NCBI RefSeq assembly: GCF_004570975.1
Contig: NZ_SPPC01000013.1
Span: forward strand, 1-64,000
Direction: 5' to 3'
Source of the DNA: Barnesiella sp. WM24
GTDB taxonomy: Bacteria; Bacteroidota; Bacteroidia; Bacteroidales; Muribaculaceae
Length of the DNA: 64,000 bases
Position 1 is the first letter of the stretch; the number at the start of each line of letters is the position of its first letter. Below are positions 35,430-44,014 of the stretch, one piece after another. The notes under the pieces were generated by a model that saw nothing but the letters and a program-made list of their open reading frames with translations, did no database searches and had not been told where the DNA came from. Position numbers and translations under genes: made by a program.

Positions 35430-36178
35430 TGATGAGAGTATTGATTGTTGAAGACGAGACAGCGGCAGCCGAAAATCTTGAATATCTGTTGCGCAAGGTC
35501 GACCCGGATATTGAGGTTGCCACTAATACAGAAAGTGTGGAACAGACCGCGCGTTGGCTATCGGAGAATACTGTTGACCTTATTTTCATGGATATACACC
35601 TTTCCGACGGTTCGGCATTCAGTTTGTTTGACAGCGTTGATGTGAAGACTCCGATAATTTTTACAACTGCTTACGACCAGTATGCGCTTGACGCATTCAA
35701 AGTCAACAGCATTGATTATCTGTTGAAACCGATAAAGCCATCTGACCTGCAAAGGGCTCTTGATAAATTTCATCGGCTCTCACTGCCTGATATAAGCCAA
35801 TATCTTGCCCGGTTAAATTCGCTTGCATCCAAGCCCAAATACGTGTCACGGCTTCTTGTCAGCGAAAGAGACAAGATTATCCCCATCTCAGTTGACAGTA
35901 TCGCCTGTGTATATTGCACCGAGCGCAAGACAGACATTATCACAAATGATGGCAAGTCAATACGCTATAACCGACCGCTTGATGCTATAATGGCAGAATT
36001 GAATCCTGCGAAATTCATCCGAGCCAACAAGCAGTTCATAATATCCCGTGATGCGGTAGCTGACATCACTGTATGGTTTGACAACCGTCTCCGCGTCAGA
36101 CTCTCTGTCGCCACTCCAGAAGAAATTTATATTGCCAAAAACCGTGTAAGTGAGTTCAAGTCATGGCTGACTGAATGA
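35429..36178 (+). CDS. LytTR-family response regulator (second system)
   Basis: 249 residues. The receiver has EDE at 8-10, acceptor Asp55 (LIFMDIHLSDG) and a Lys in YLLKPIK. The C-terminal LytTR domain spans about 145-245. It starts at or one codon after the kinase stop (a second Met is at 35432). Targets are not evident. The nearest transport gene is the RND permease at 38184, two genes further on. Confidence 0.88.
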   Translation: MMRVLIVEDETAAAENLEYLLRKVDPDIEVATNTESVEQTARWLSENTVDLIFMDIHLSDGSAFSLFDSVDVKTPIIFTTAYDQYALDAFKVNSIDYLLKPIKPSDLQRALDKFHRLSLPDISQYLARLNSLASKPKYVSRLLVSERDKIIPISVDSIACVYCTERKTDIITNDGKSIRYNRPLDAIMAELNPAKFIRANKQFIISRDAVADITVWFDNRLRVRLSVATPEEIYIAKNRVSEFKSWLTE

Positions 36179-36220
36179 TAAAAATTGTATGATGAATATT
36201 CAAAATTTTATATCAGTTTT

Positions 36221-36496
36221 GATGAATCGCATTTTGCTGATTTGAGAAAACGTATTGCCGAAACTCGTTAGTCCGAAGGCGTATCTTTCAAAGGATGGAA
36301 ACATGGTACACACCTATTGAAGCTATCCGCGAGATAATGGAGTATTGGAATAACTTCATCTATACCGAAGCCTTGGATTGAGCGCAATTGCCCCCTTGTC
36401 CAGTTCTAGAAGATGCCCTGCGGAGTACATTTCAATATCATGGATGCACCCGAACCATTTGCCCTGGCACTGAGAGAGTTTATCAAAAGTTTATGA
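36221..36496 (+). pseudogene. Relic of an alpha/beta-hydrolase-like gene
   Basis: Broken frames carry DESHFADLRKRIAETR, SEGVSFKGWKHGTH and, at the 3' end, MDAPEPFALALREFIKSL, which looks like the last helix of an alpha/beta hydrolase. Stops and frame changes interrupt it at least three times. The family is a guess from the C-terminal pattern. Confidence 0.35.
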
Positions 36497-36549
36497 TGTC
36501 GGAATAAAACAACTGTTTAAATTTATTTTGTCAGCTCAAGAATTATCAC

Positions 36550-36574
36550 TAATTTTGTGTAATCAATTACGCAA
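36550..36574 (+). promoter_or_regulatory. Promoter with MarR-type operator
   Basis: TAATTTTG (36550-36557, -7 box) overlaps an inverted repeat TGTGTAATcaATTACGCA (36557-36574), 13 bases before the MarR-GNAT ATG. An operator over the start site would let the MarR-like protein repress its own gene. Confidence 0.6.
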
Positions 36575-36586
36575 ATAATTACCTAT

Positions 36587-37537
36587 ATGATATTCTTCGA
36601 TAAATCCGGCATTGTGGCGATGGGCAGCAGACTTCGCTGGCTTGCTGATGAAATTACACGCGAGGCTACCGAAATCTATAAGTTATATGGCATTGATATA
36701 AAGCCTAAATGGTTCCCGGTACTGTTTATGCTTTTTGATGGCTCGGATTGTAGTATTACCGGAATTGCAAAGGCTATCGGACAGAGCCATCCTTCGGTAA
36801 GTAATATTGTTAAGGAGCTGAAAAACGCAGGATTGGTAACTGAAGGCAAATCTGATGAGGATCGCAGAACGACAATTATATCTCTGACTGAAAAAGGATT
36901 GGATTTGAAAGATAAACTTATCCAAGTTTGCAAATATGTAGAAAGTATTGTCCAGACGATAGAAATACAGTCTTCTGATAAACTTTGGCTGGCTCTTGAC
37001 AACTGGGAAAAAGCTTTGGCAGAGAAGTCGCTGTTGAAAAGAGTACAGGACGAGAAAGCTCTGAGAGATAAACAGGTTGTAGAAATTGTTGACTATCGGC
37101 CGGAGCATTTTATGACATTCAAGAGGCTTAATATAATGTGGATAAACAGCCACTGGTCGCTTGAACCGCATGACCTCGAAGTGCTTAATGACCCTGACTG
37201 TTCGATACTTTCAAAAGGGGGCCACATCTTTGTGGCACTTGTCAATGGTGAGCCGATGGGTGTCGTAGCCCTATGTAGAATGGAAGGGACAGAGTATGAT
37301 TTTGAACTTGCAAAGCTGGCTGTTGATCCCGAAGCTCGCGGACTTGGAATCGGAGAGAAAATATGTCGTGAGGCACTTGAATTTGCCCGAAAATCGGGTG
37401 CCAGGAAAATATTCCTTGAAAGCAACACACTTCTGAAGCCTGCAATCAATCTCTACCGTAAACTCGGTTTTACAGAACTTGCAGAATATCATCCTGCATA
37501 TGAGCGAGGTGACATACAAATGGAATTAACACTATAA
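36587..37537 (+). CDS. MarR-like HTH fused to a GNAT acetyltransferase
   Basis: 316 residues. The N-terminal half (about 1-150) is a MarR-type winged helix (ITGIAKAIGQSHPSVSNIVKELKNAG and the DEDRRTTIISLTEKG wing). The C-terminal half (about 166-316) is a GNAT domain with the acetyl-CoA loop ARGLGIGEKI. Such fusions are known in many bacteria; the substrate is unknown. An inverted-repeat operator at its promoter suggests autorepression. The cupin gene follows 17 bases later, probably in the same transcript. Confidence 0.88.
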   Translation: MIFFDKSGIVAMGSRLRWLADEITREATEIYKLYGIDIKPKWFPVLFMLFDGSDCSITGIAKAIGQSHPSVSNIVKELKNAGLVTEGKSDEDRRTTIISLTEKGLDLKDKLIQVCKYVESIVQTIEIQSSDKLWLALDNWEKALAEKSLLKRVQDEKALRDKQVVEIVDYRPEHFMTFKRLNIMWINSHWSLEPHDLEVLNDPDCSILSKGGHIFVALVNGEPMGVVALCRMEGTEYDFELAKLAVDPEARGLGIGEKICREALEFARKSGARKIFLESNTLLKPAINLYRKLGFTELAEYHPAYERGDIQMELTL

Positions 37538-37554
37538 CAACCAATAAAATAACT

Positions 37555-37890
37555 ATGCAGAAAATCGTAGTAAAACGAGAGGAAGCCCTTAAACGTGTCT
37601 TCAAGGGTGTCAGCCTTGACTCGCTCGCTGTCGGCGAGAAATCAATGGTCACTAAAATGAATTACGTGAAAGGCAATTATGCTTCCACCCATCAACACCC
37701 TCACGAGCAGTGCGGATATGTGATTTCCGGTCAATACCGTCTGATAGTGGAAACTGAGCCGAGAATTGATGTTATCCTGACTGTCGGAGATTCATACGCT
37801 ATCCCAGGCAACACTCCTCACTCCTTTGAAGTGCTTGAAGGAGGTGAAGTGGTGGATGTCTTCACTCCTCAACGCGAGGATTATCTTTAA
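37555..37890 (+). CDS. Small cupin-domain protein
   Basis: 111 residues, a single conserved cupin barrel. Motif 1 is THQHPHEQCGYVISGQ (metal-binding His-x-His and Gln) and motif 2 around PGNTPHSFEV. Single-domain cupins of this kind bind a metal and may act as sensors or enzymes on small molecules. It follows the MarR-GNAT gene and precedes a 16-bp hairpin. Confidence 0.82.
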   Translation: MQKIVVKREEALKRVFKGVSLDSLAVGEKSMVTKMNYVKGNYASTHQHPHEQCGYVISGQYRLIVETEPRIDVILTVGDSYAIPGNTPHSFEVLEGGEVVDVFTPQREDYL

Positions 37891-37911
37891 CTATACAATC
37901 CGTAAGTTAGT

Positions 37912-37949
37912 GTTAAAGTAGTATCATTAGCCGATGATACTACTTTAAC
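37912..37949. terminator. Hairpin terminator after the cupin gene
   Basis: GTTAAAGTAGTATCAT (37912-37927) and its complement (37934-37949) form a perfect 16-bp stem with a 6-nt loop. The following sequence is A-rich rather than T-rich on the plus strand. Confidence 0.7.
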
Positions 37950-38153
37950 GCCTTATAAAAAAGACTATGGAATCTTTCCTCCTTTTCGACGTTTCCGCAG
38001 AATATTTCATGATTCATAAGTTCGACAATAATTCTCCAATTCCAGCCGGAACTATGACTTATTCATCAGCTCGACATATAGTCCTACATTCGCTTTAAGG
38101 TATGCGTTTTTCGTGATAGTACACCATCAGTCTCGGCATGGGCATCTTTGACG

Positions 38154-38182
38154 TAATTTTGCTGTAATAATTATTTTACAGC
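38154..38182 (+). promoter_or_regulatory. Promoter and operator of the second RND gene
   Basis: TAATTTTG (38154-38161) is a -7 box. It overlaps an inverted repeat GCTGTAA (38161-38167) / TTACAGC (38176-38182) that ends two bases before the ATG at 38184. A regulator bound there would block initiation. Confidence 0.6.
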
Positions 38183-38183
38183 A

Positions 38184-41100
38184 ATGAATATCAAGACTTT
38201 TATCGACCGACCGGTATTGTCGTGTGTCCTGTCAGTGTTTATAGTTCTTCTCGGTGTAATTGGTCTGTCGCGCCTACCGATAGAGCAGTTTCCGGAAATC
38301 GCACCGCCTACCGTGCGTGTTTCCGCAACATATACAGGAGCCAATGCAGAGACACTCCAACGCTCTGTCATCGCTCCGCTTGAAGAGGCGATAAACGGAG
38401 TCGAGGGTATAAATTACATGACCTCTTCCGCCAATAATAATGGGCAGGCTACTGTTACGGTCTATTTCCGACAGGGTACAGACCCGGACATGGCGGCGGT
38501 AAATGTGCAGAACCGTATCGCTCAGGCGCAGGGGCTTCTGCCTGCCGAAGTGGTGCAATCCGGTGTTAATGTCCGTAAAAGCCAGAACAGCACCGCCAAA
38601 ATCGTGGCACTCTACAGCCCCGATGACCGATATGACCAGAAGTTCATATTCAACTACTTCAAGATAAATATTGAGCCTCGGCTGGCGCGAGTGCAGGGAG
38701 TGGGTGATATTACTCTTTTTGGATCGGACTATTCGTTGCGGATATGGCTGAATCCCGACAAAATGGCGATGCATGGACTTGTGCCTGCCGATATAGAAGC
38801 GGTGCTTGCCGAGCAGAATATCGAGATGCCGACAGGCACACTCGGAGCGGATGGCGAAAGCACTTTCCAGTATGCACTGAAATACCGTGGCAGGTATGAA
38901 ACTGAGGATGAGTTCCGGCAATTGGTCGTGAAATCCACTCCCGACGGAGGGATATTGCGCCTTGGAGAGCTTGCCGACATAGAACTTGGACAACTGAGTT
39001 ATTCCGTGAAAAACGAACTTTCGGGACATCCCGGCACAAACTGCATGATAGCCCAGATGCCGGGTAGCAATGCCAATGAACTTGTCGAAAAAATTGACGA
39101 GGTAATCAAAGCCGCCTCGGAGGATTTGCCTGAGGGTCTGGTGTTGGTCGACCTGATGAGTGTAAAAAGTTTTATGGACGCGTCAATCTCCAATGTATTG
39201 CATACACTGATTGAAGCCATTGCGCTTGTGATACTTGTGGTAATGCTTTTCCTTCAGAATTTCAAGTCATCGCTGATTCCGGGAATAGCAATCGTCGTTT
39301 CACTTATTGGCACATTGGCATTCCTCTACTTTGCAGGGTTTTCGTTGAATATGCTGACATTGTTTGCTCTGGTGCTCGTAATCGGTACGGTTGTCGATGA
39401 TGCCATTGTGGTGGTCGAGGCCGTGCAGCCGCAGTTTGACGTAGGAGAACGCTCTCCGTATCAGGCAACAGTAAAAGGAATGAAAGGTATCACACGTCCG
39501 CTTGTCACAACTTCGCTGGTATTCATGGCGGTGTTTATACCTGTATGCTTCATAGAGGGCGCGACAGGCATATTTTACCGTCAGTTCGGACTGACAATGG
39601 CTGTGGCGGTATTGATTTCTACATTTAACGCGCTTACCCTCAGCCCTGCGCTGTGTGTCCTGATTATGAGACCTGTTGACAAGACCGCTCGTTTCACCAA
39701 AGCATTCAATGCCGCATTTAATGTGATGGGAGATAAATATACTTCTTCGCTTTCTATATTTTTTCGGCATAAATGGATTGTGGCAGGTCTTATTGTAACT
39801 TCAATTGCCGCATTCGTCCTGTTGCTTCACACAACAAAGACAGGGCTTGTGCCTGACGAAGACACAGGCACAGTAGTGGTGGATATTCAGGTCGCTCCCG
39901 GCACATCGCGAGCGCGGACTGAGCAGATTATGGCTGATGTGGAATCAAAGATAGCCGACATACCTCAGTTTCAGATATATTCAAAATCCATCGGAATGGG
40001 AATGCTCGGAGGTCAGGGCGCGTCAAACGGCACATTCATAATTCGCCTGAAACCGTGGGAACAACGAAAAGGGAAGCATGACGACAACAAATCGGTCATT
40101 GCGGAAATATATCGCCGCCTTGCCGATATAAAGAATGCACGAATAATGTCGTTCGCACAGCCTATCATTGCCGGTTACGGCGTGACCAACGGCTTTGAGG
40201 TACACATACAGGATTATTCCGACAAATCCGTCAAGGAGTTGGAAAACATTGCCCAAAACTTCATATCCGAGCTTACGAAGCGGCCGGAGATAGCGAGGGC
40301 GCAGACGTCGTTCAATTCCAACTATCCGCAATACCGGGTAGAGGTCGATGCCGCCATGTGCAAGCGAAACGGAGTGTCGCCCGTCGAGATGCTGCGCACT
40401 TTGGGGGCATACGTCGGAGGTTCGTATTCTTCAAATATCAACCGCTTCTCGAAGTTGTACCGCGTCATGCTTCAGGCTCCTGCCGAGGGGCGAATCAACG
40501 AAGAATCGCTTCGTAATATCTTTGTTCGCAATTCGTCCGGTGAAATGTCACCGATATCCAATTATATCACACTTTCAAGAGTATATGGAGCGGAGTCGCT
40601 GACGCATTTCAACCTGTTCCAGTCTATCGCAATCAACGGAGCTCCTGCCGATGGTTACAGTTCCGGCCAGGCGATAAAGGCGATTGAGGAAGTGGCACGC
40701 GAGATGCTGCCGTCGGGCTACGGCTATGAGTTCGGGGCTATGACACGAGAGGAAGCCGAGACTGGTGACAGCTCGACATGGATATTCGTAATCTGCGTGG
40801 CGTTCATATATCTTATACTTGCGGCTCTTTACGAGAGTCTGCTGATACCGTTCGCCGTCATATTGTCCGTACCGTTCGGTCTTGCCGGAAGTTTTCTGTT
40901 AGCGTGGATATTCGGACTTGAGAACAATATCTACATGCAGACCGGGGTGATAATGCTGATAGGTCTGCTCGCAAAGACAGCAATTCTTATTACCGAATAC
41001 GCAGTCGAGGCACATCGTCAAGGCAACGACATAAAAACATCGGCACTATTGGCCGCCCGCCACCGTCTGCGACCAATCATAATGACATCCGCCACAATGA

Positions 41101-41267
41101 TACTCGGACTTCTTCCAATGATTTTCGCAACCGGCGTAGGCTCCAACGGTTCCAGATCACTCGCTATCGGTGTAATCGGCGGCATGATTTTCGGCACAAT
41201 AGCATTACTGTTCATCACCCCTATTCTATTCACTCAACTGAAACAAAAAAGGTACGGACTGAAATAA
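38184..41267 (+). CDS. RND efflux permease without adaptor or channel (HAE1 type)
   Basis: 1027 residues, typical RND order starting MNIKTFIDRP. The proton relay is intact (GTVVDDAIVVVEAV, Asp405-Asp406; later LLAKTAIL). It ends LFITPILFTQLKQKRYGLK, shorter than its two relatives here. The last codons and following DNA match the 3' end of the NtrC-like gene at 28112, so the native C-terminus was probably replaced by recombination. No adaptor or outer-membrane gene is adjacent, so it may borrow partners encoded elsewhere. Confidence 0.88.
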   Translation: MNIKTFIDRPVLSCVLSVFIVLLGVIGLSRLPIEQFPEIAPPTVRVSATYTGANAETLQRSVIAPLEEAINGVEGINYMTSSANNNGQATVTVYFRQGTDPDMAAVNVQNRIAQAQGLLPAEVVQSGVNVRKSQNSTAKIVALYSPDDRYDQKFIFNYFKINIEPRLARVQGVGDITLFGSDYSLRIWLNPDKMAMHGLVPADIEAVLAEQNIEMPTGTLGADGESTFQYALKYRGRYETEDEFRQLVVKSTPDGGILRLGELADIELGQLSYSVKNELSGHPGTNCMIAQMPGSNANELVEKIDEVIKAASEDLPEGLVLVDLMSVKSFMDASISNVLHTLIEAIALVILVVMLFLQNFKSSLIPGIAIVVSLIGTLAFLYFAGFSLNMLTLFALVLVIGTVVDDAIVVVEAVQPQFDVGERSPYQATVKGMKGITRPLVTTSLVFMAVFIPVCFIEGATGIFYRQFGLTMAVAVLISTFNALTLSPALCVLIMRPVDKTARFTKAFNAAFNVMGDKYTSSLSIFFRHKWIVAGLIVTSIAAFVLLLHTTKTGLVPDEDTGTVVVDIQVAPGTSRARTEQIMADVESKIADIPQFQIYSKSIGMGMLGGQGASNGTFIIRLKPWEQRKGKHDDNKSVIAEIYRRLADIKNARIMSFAQPIIAGYGVTNGFEVHIQDYSDKSVKELENIAQNFISELTKRPEIARAQTSFNSNYPQYRVEVDAAMCKRNGVSPVEMLRTLGAYVGGSYSSNINRFSKLYRVMLQAPAEGRINEESLRNIFVRNSSGEMSPISNYITLSRVYGAESLTHFNLFQSIAINGAPADGYSSGQAIKAIEEVAREMLPSGYGYEFGAMTREEAETGDSSTWIFVICVAFIYLILAALYESLLIPFAVILSVPFGLAGSFLLAWIFGLENNIYMQTGVIMLIGLLAKTAILITEYAVEAHRQGNDIKTSALLAARHRLRPIIMTSATMILGLLPMIFATGVGSNGSRSLAIGVIGGMIFGTIALLFITPILFTQLKQKRYGLK

Positions 41268-41575
41268 TGTACCTCTTCTTAGGTGGTATGTTGCGGTGTT
41301 AGTGGTATACTCATATTACCTATATTCAGATAAGAGCCTCGCAAAACGCGAAAAAGGTTATATACATACAACCTTTTCAGGAATTGTTTGTAAGTGAAAA
41401 AGATGAGAATGTCTGGTGGTATGATGGAGAACGAATAGCTTTCCGCACGCCCAACTATACTAATTACCCAAAAATCATACCGTTATAGGTAATAAACTAT
41501 ATTTTTAGGTCAGCAGTATTTGATTTCCTGTTGAAAGATGAATGGCTATAATGCGGTCAACAAATTTTAATAGGC
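41243..41575 (+). other. Recombination scar made of three gene tails
   Basis: 41243-41380 matches the end and terminator of the NtrC-like gene (28088-28220). 41383-41464 matches the inside of the Fic gene (29082-29163). 41517-41575 matches the end of the first DUF4143 ATPase gene (20716-20774). None is complete. Confidence 0.75.
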
Positions 41576-41585
41576 GAAAACACAT

Positions 41586-41650
41586 AAAGTCTCTGAAATC
41601 TTCTGTATTTCAGAGACTTTAATTATGAGTCAACGGTATTTCCACGCAGA
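41586..41650 (+). repeat. Intergenic hairpin repeat (copy D)
   Basis: AAAGTCTCTGAAAT (41586-41599) pairs with ATTTCAGAGACTTT (41607-41620), followed by the tail with CAACGGTATTTCCACGCAGAAAATA shared with other copies. It may serve as a terminator for the minus-strand gene at 41662. Confidence 0.65.
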
Positions 41651-41661
41651 AAATACGGACT

Positions 41662-42132
41662 TTATCGACGGGGACGGTTACCGCGCTGTCCGCTGCGATT
41701 TTCGGTAAACGGCTTGGCGTCTTCGGTGAGCTTGAGTTCAGTGCCATTGGAAAGTTCTACCTCATATCCGCCGCGCTTGCGTGATATTTCCACAATCTCC
41801 TGACCGGGAAAGTTTTCTGCGACAAATTTGGTGATTGCCGACGGAATTATTGCTGACGGAACCACCTTGCCTTTTGCCGCCTTTACCTCTTTCCAGTCGC
41901 CATTGTCGCGGAAATCGACCTCCGCTCCGCTCGCGAGGTCAACCTCGTATTCAGCACCACGTCGCCCCTGCTCTTTTTCTGCTTTTCTCACATTGTCGCC
42001 GGGAAAATGCTTGCTGAGAAATGTCTGTGCCGCTTTGGGAAGCTCTGACTGATTGATTGGTGTTCCGGCAAAGAGTGTTGCCGAGAATGATGCTGCGATA
42101 GCCACAAGCATCACGGTAAAGATTCTTTTCAT
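41662..42132 (-). CDS. Periplasmic PepSY-like protein
   Basis: 156 residues with a signal peptide (1-22, ending LFAGT). Two tandem PepSY-like units (about 28-90 and 92-140; PKAAQTFLSKHFPGDNV and PSAITKFVAENFPGQEI), each with a strand pair that matches a conserved E-V-D/E-L pattern. The C-terminus is Arg-rich. Such proteins are common periplasmic companions of LytTR systems in Bacteroidota. It overlaps the regulator's stop by 4 bases and is the last gene of its operon. Confidence 0.8.
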   Translation of the reverse strand: MKRIFTVMLVAIAASFSATLFAGTPINQSELPKAAQTFLSKHFPGDNVRKAEKEQGRRGAEYEVDLASGAEVDFRDNGDWKEVKAAKGKVVPSAIIPSAITKFVAENFPGQEIVEISRKRGGYEVELSNGTELKLTEDAKPFTENRSGQRGNRPRR

Positions 42133-42848
42133 AATTTGCTGTTATTACTTTGTTTGAAAATATTGTAGAGGTTATTAAATGACTCGGTATATGTGCGCCC
42201 GACCGGTATATGTCGGTCTGACTTCTTTAGGAATATCTGCCGGTTAGAGAATTTTTCTATCGCCTGAAGTGACACGATGAATGACCGGTGAACCCTGATA
42301 AAGCGGTCAGCGGGGAGCATTGTCTCCATCTCTTTCATCGTGATCTGCGAGACGATTGTACTTTGTCCGCTTCTGAACACCTTAACATAATTGTCCATTG
42401 CTTCCACATAAGAAATGTCGTCGACGTCAACCACGACGGTCTTATATTCCATTTTAAGCGTTATTGTGTCACGTCTTCTTGTTGGCACGCCCTTGGCATC
42501 CAGCAATACCATCGCCTTTTTTATCGCATGCTCAAACCGCGGATAAAACACGGGTTTATGCAGGAAATCCACCGCATCGACATTGAATCCGTCAAGCGCA
42601 TATTGCGAATAAGCGGTAGTAAAGATTATGCAGGTTTCAGGCGGCATCTCTTTTGCAAGCTCCACTCCGTTATGGGAATTCATCTCTATGTCCAGAAAAA
42701 CGATGTCGGGGCGTGTTTCCGTCACACACGCCATCCCCTCAATCGGCGATGTGAAACATTGCAGTTCAACGCCGCCAATTCGTTTGCAGTATTCCTGAAT
42801 GATGCTGAGAGCGATCGGCTCATCATCTATCGCGACACATTTAATCAT
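42129..42848 (-). CDS. LytTR-family response regulator (third system)
   Basis: 239 residues. The receiver has DDE at 8-10 and acceptor Asp53 (IVFLDIEMNSHNG). A LytTR domain follows at about 135-235 (VDDISYVEAMDNYVKVF, FIRVHRSFIVSL). It overlaps the kinase stop by 4 bases. The divergent RND gene at 44015 is the likely target by position, although I found no clear 21-bp repeat array between them. Confidence 0.9.
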   Translation of the reverse strand: MIKCVAIDDEPIALSIIQEYCKRIGGVELQCFTSPIEGMACVTETRPDIVFLDIEMNSHNGVELAKEMPPETCIIFTTAYSQYALDGFNVDAVDFLHKPVFYPRFEHAIKKAMVLLDAKGVPTRRRDTITLKMEYKTVVVDVDDISYVEAMDNYVKVFRSGQSTIVSQITMKEMETMLPADRFIRVHRSFIVSLQAIEKFSNRQIFLKKSDRHIPVGRTYTESFNNLYNIFKQSNNSKL

Positions 42849-43861
42849 GATTTTAGTTTTATTTTAAGCGACACATTGTAAATATCATTATCATTCCTGA
42901 TCGACAGCTCATACAGTCCGGGGTAAAGCAGATCAAGGCGTTTGCGACAGTTATCGATGCCCATATGTTCGCCGATTCTTTTTACGGGAAATATCTTATT
43001 GGAAGTTTCAAACAACAGATTGCCATCACATTCCGAAAGATTTATGAGTATTGAGCTATTCGCCACCGGCGACACCCCATGCTTAAAACAATTCTCGACA
43101 AAGGTCACCAGAAGCATTGGGGGAATCATGAGACCGTGATTTCTCACGTCTATACTCAGAGCCACTGCTGTCATTTCGTTCAGCCGGAGAGACTGAACTT
43201 CCACATATTCCCTGATATATTCCGCTTCCTCCTCCAGAGGGACGAGGTCACGATTGGAAGATGTGTGTATATATCTCATCATCAAGATAAACTTTTCGAG
43301 CGACGGCAGTGCATTTTTATTTCCCGTCAGAAACAGTCCATAGAGAGAATTTAATGTATTAAACATGAAATGAGGCTTTATCTGAGCCTTGTAAAGCTCT
43401 ATCTCCGCCTTGTCGCGTTCAGCCTCAGCCGCCCTGCGACGAGCCTTCTGGATATTGGTCTGGACAAGCAGTCCTACAGCAAAGCTGAATGCCTCAACAA
43501 TCATAAACAATGTCCACAAAGCCTGCTGATATTGAAGTATCTGAGGCAGGAATCTTACTATCCCGTTATCATACACGCTCGGTTTGGGAATATACAGCTC
43601 TATGCCTGAAAGAATAAATGTCACTGCAATAGACAGCACAATCATTGCTATTCCACAAAGCTTCTTTTTCCTTCCGCCAAACAAAAACGGAATCGTAAAA
43701 GCCCGATTTATGAAATACACAAAATACAGCCATATTCCGGCAAAAACCATATATGCCGTAAAGTTATGAACCCATCGTTCGACAGGCGAAAGCGCCACCA
43801 TTGCAGGCAGCACAAAAAGGCAAAACGCAAGGTCTATGTATAGAGCAAGATTCTTCATCAC
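42845..43861 (-). CDS. LytS-type sensor histidine kinase (third system)
   Basis: 338 residues. Four membrane segments (about 6-25, 35-52, 70-90, 115-136), a coiled linker, and the His_kinase domain with His164 in QIKPHFMFNTLNSLYGLF and an ATP-binding VTFVENCFKHGV. It heads the minus-strand operon kinase-regulator-PepSY protein, divergent from the RND permease. Confidence 0.9.
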   Translation of the reverse strand: MMKNLALYIDLAFCLFVLPAMVALSPVERWVHNFTAYMVFAGIWLYFVYFINRAFTIPFLFGGRKKKLCGIAMIVLSIAVTFILSGIELYIPKPSVYDNGIVRFLPQILQYQQALWTLFMIVEAFSFAVGLLVQTNIQKARRRAAEAERDKAEIELYKAQIKPHFMFNTLNSLYGLFLTGNKNALPSLEKFILMMRYIHTSSNRDLVPLEEEAEYIREYVEVQSLRLNEMTAVALSIDVRNHGLMIPPMLLVTFVENCFKHGVSPVANSSILINLSECDGNLLFETSNKIFPVKRIGEHMGIDNCRKRLDLLYPGLYELSIRNDNDIYNVSLKIKLKS

Positions 43862-43989
43862 TTAATCACATCACAAAGTTAACTATTTTATAGTTAGACA
43901 GATAATCACACAAGTGTTGTTAACCACCACTATTGCGCAGTTGGTCATTTAGTAGTTTGACTAATATAAGACGCAAAGGTTTAATACCT

Positions 43990-43997
43990 TAAATTTG
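43990..43997 (+). promoter_or_regulatory. -7 box of the third RND gene
   Basis: TAAATTTG fits TAnnTTTG, 18 bases before the ATG at 44015. Confidence 0.5.
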
Positions 43998-44014
43998 CCA
44001 TAAATTGAACGATA

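Noticed and set aside
38274-39029. 251-codon minus-strand frame in the second RND gene
   Set aside because: Antisense shadow of the permease with no recognisable domain.
43862-44014. LytTR operator array between the third system and its RND gene
   Set aside because: GTT words occur, but with 15-base spacing and no conserved flanks; not a 21-bp array.
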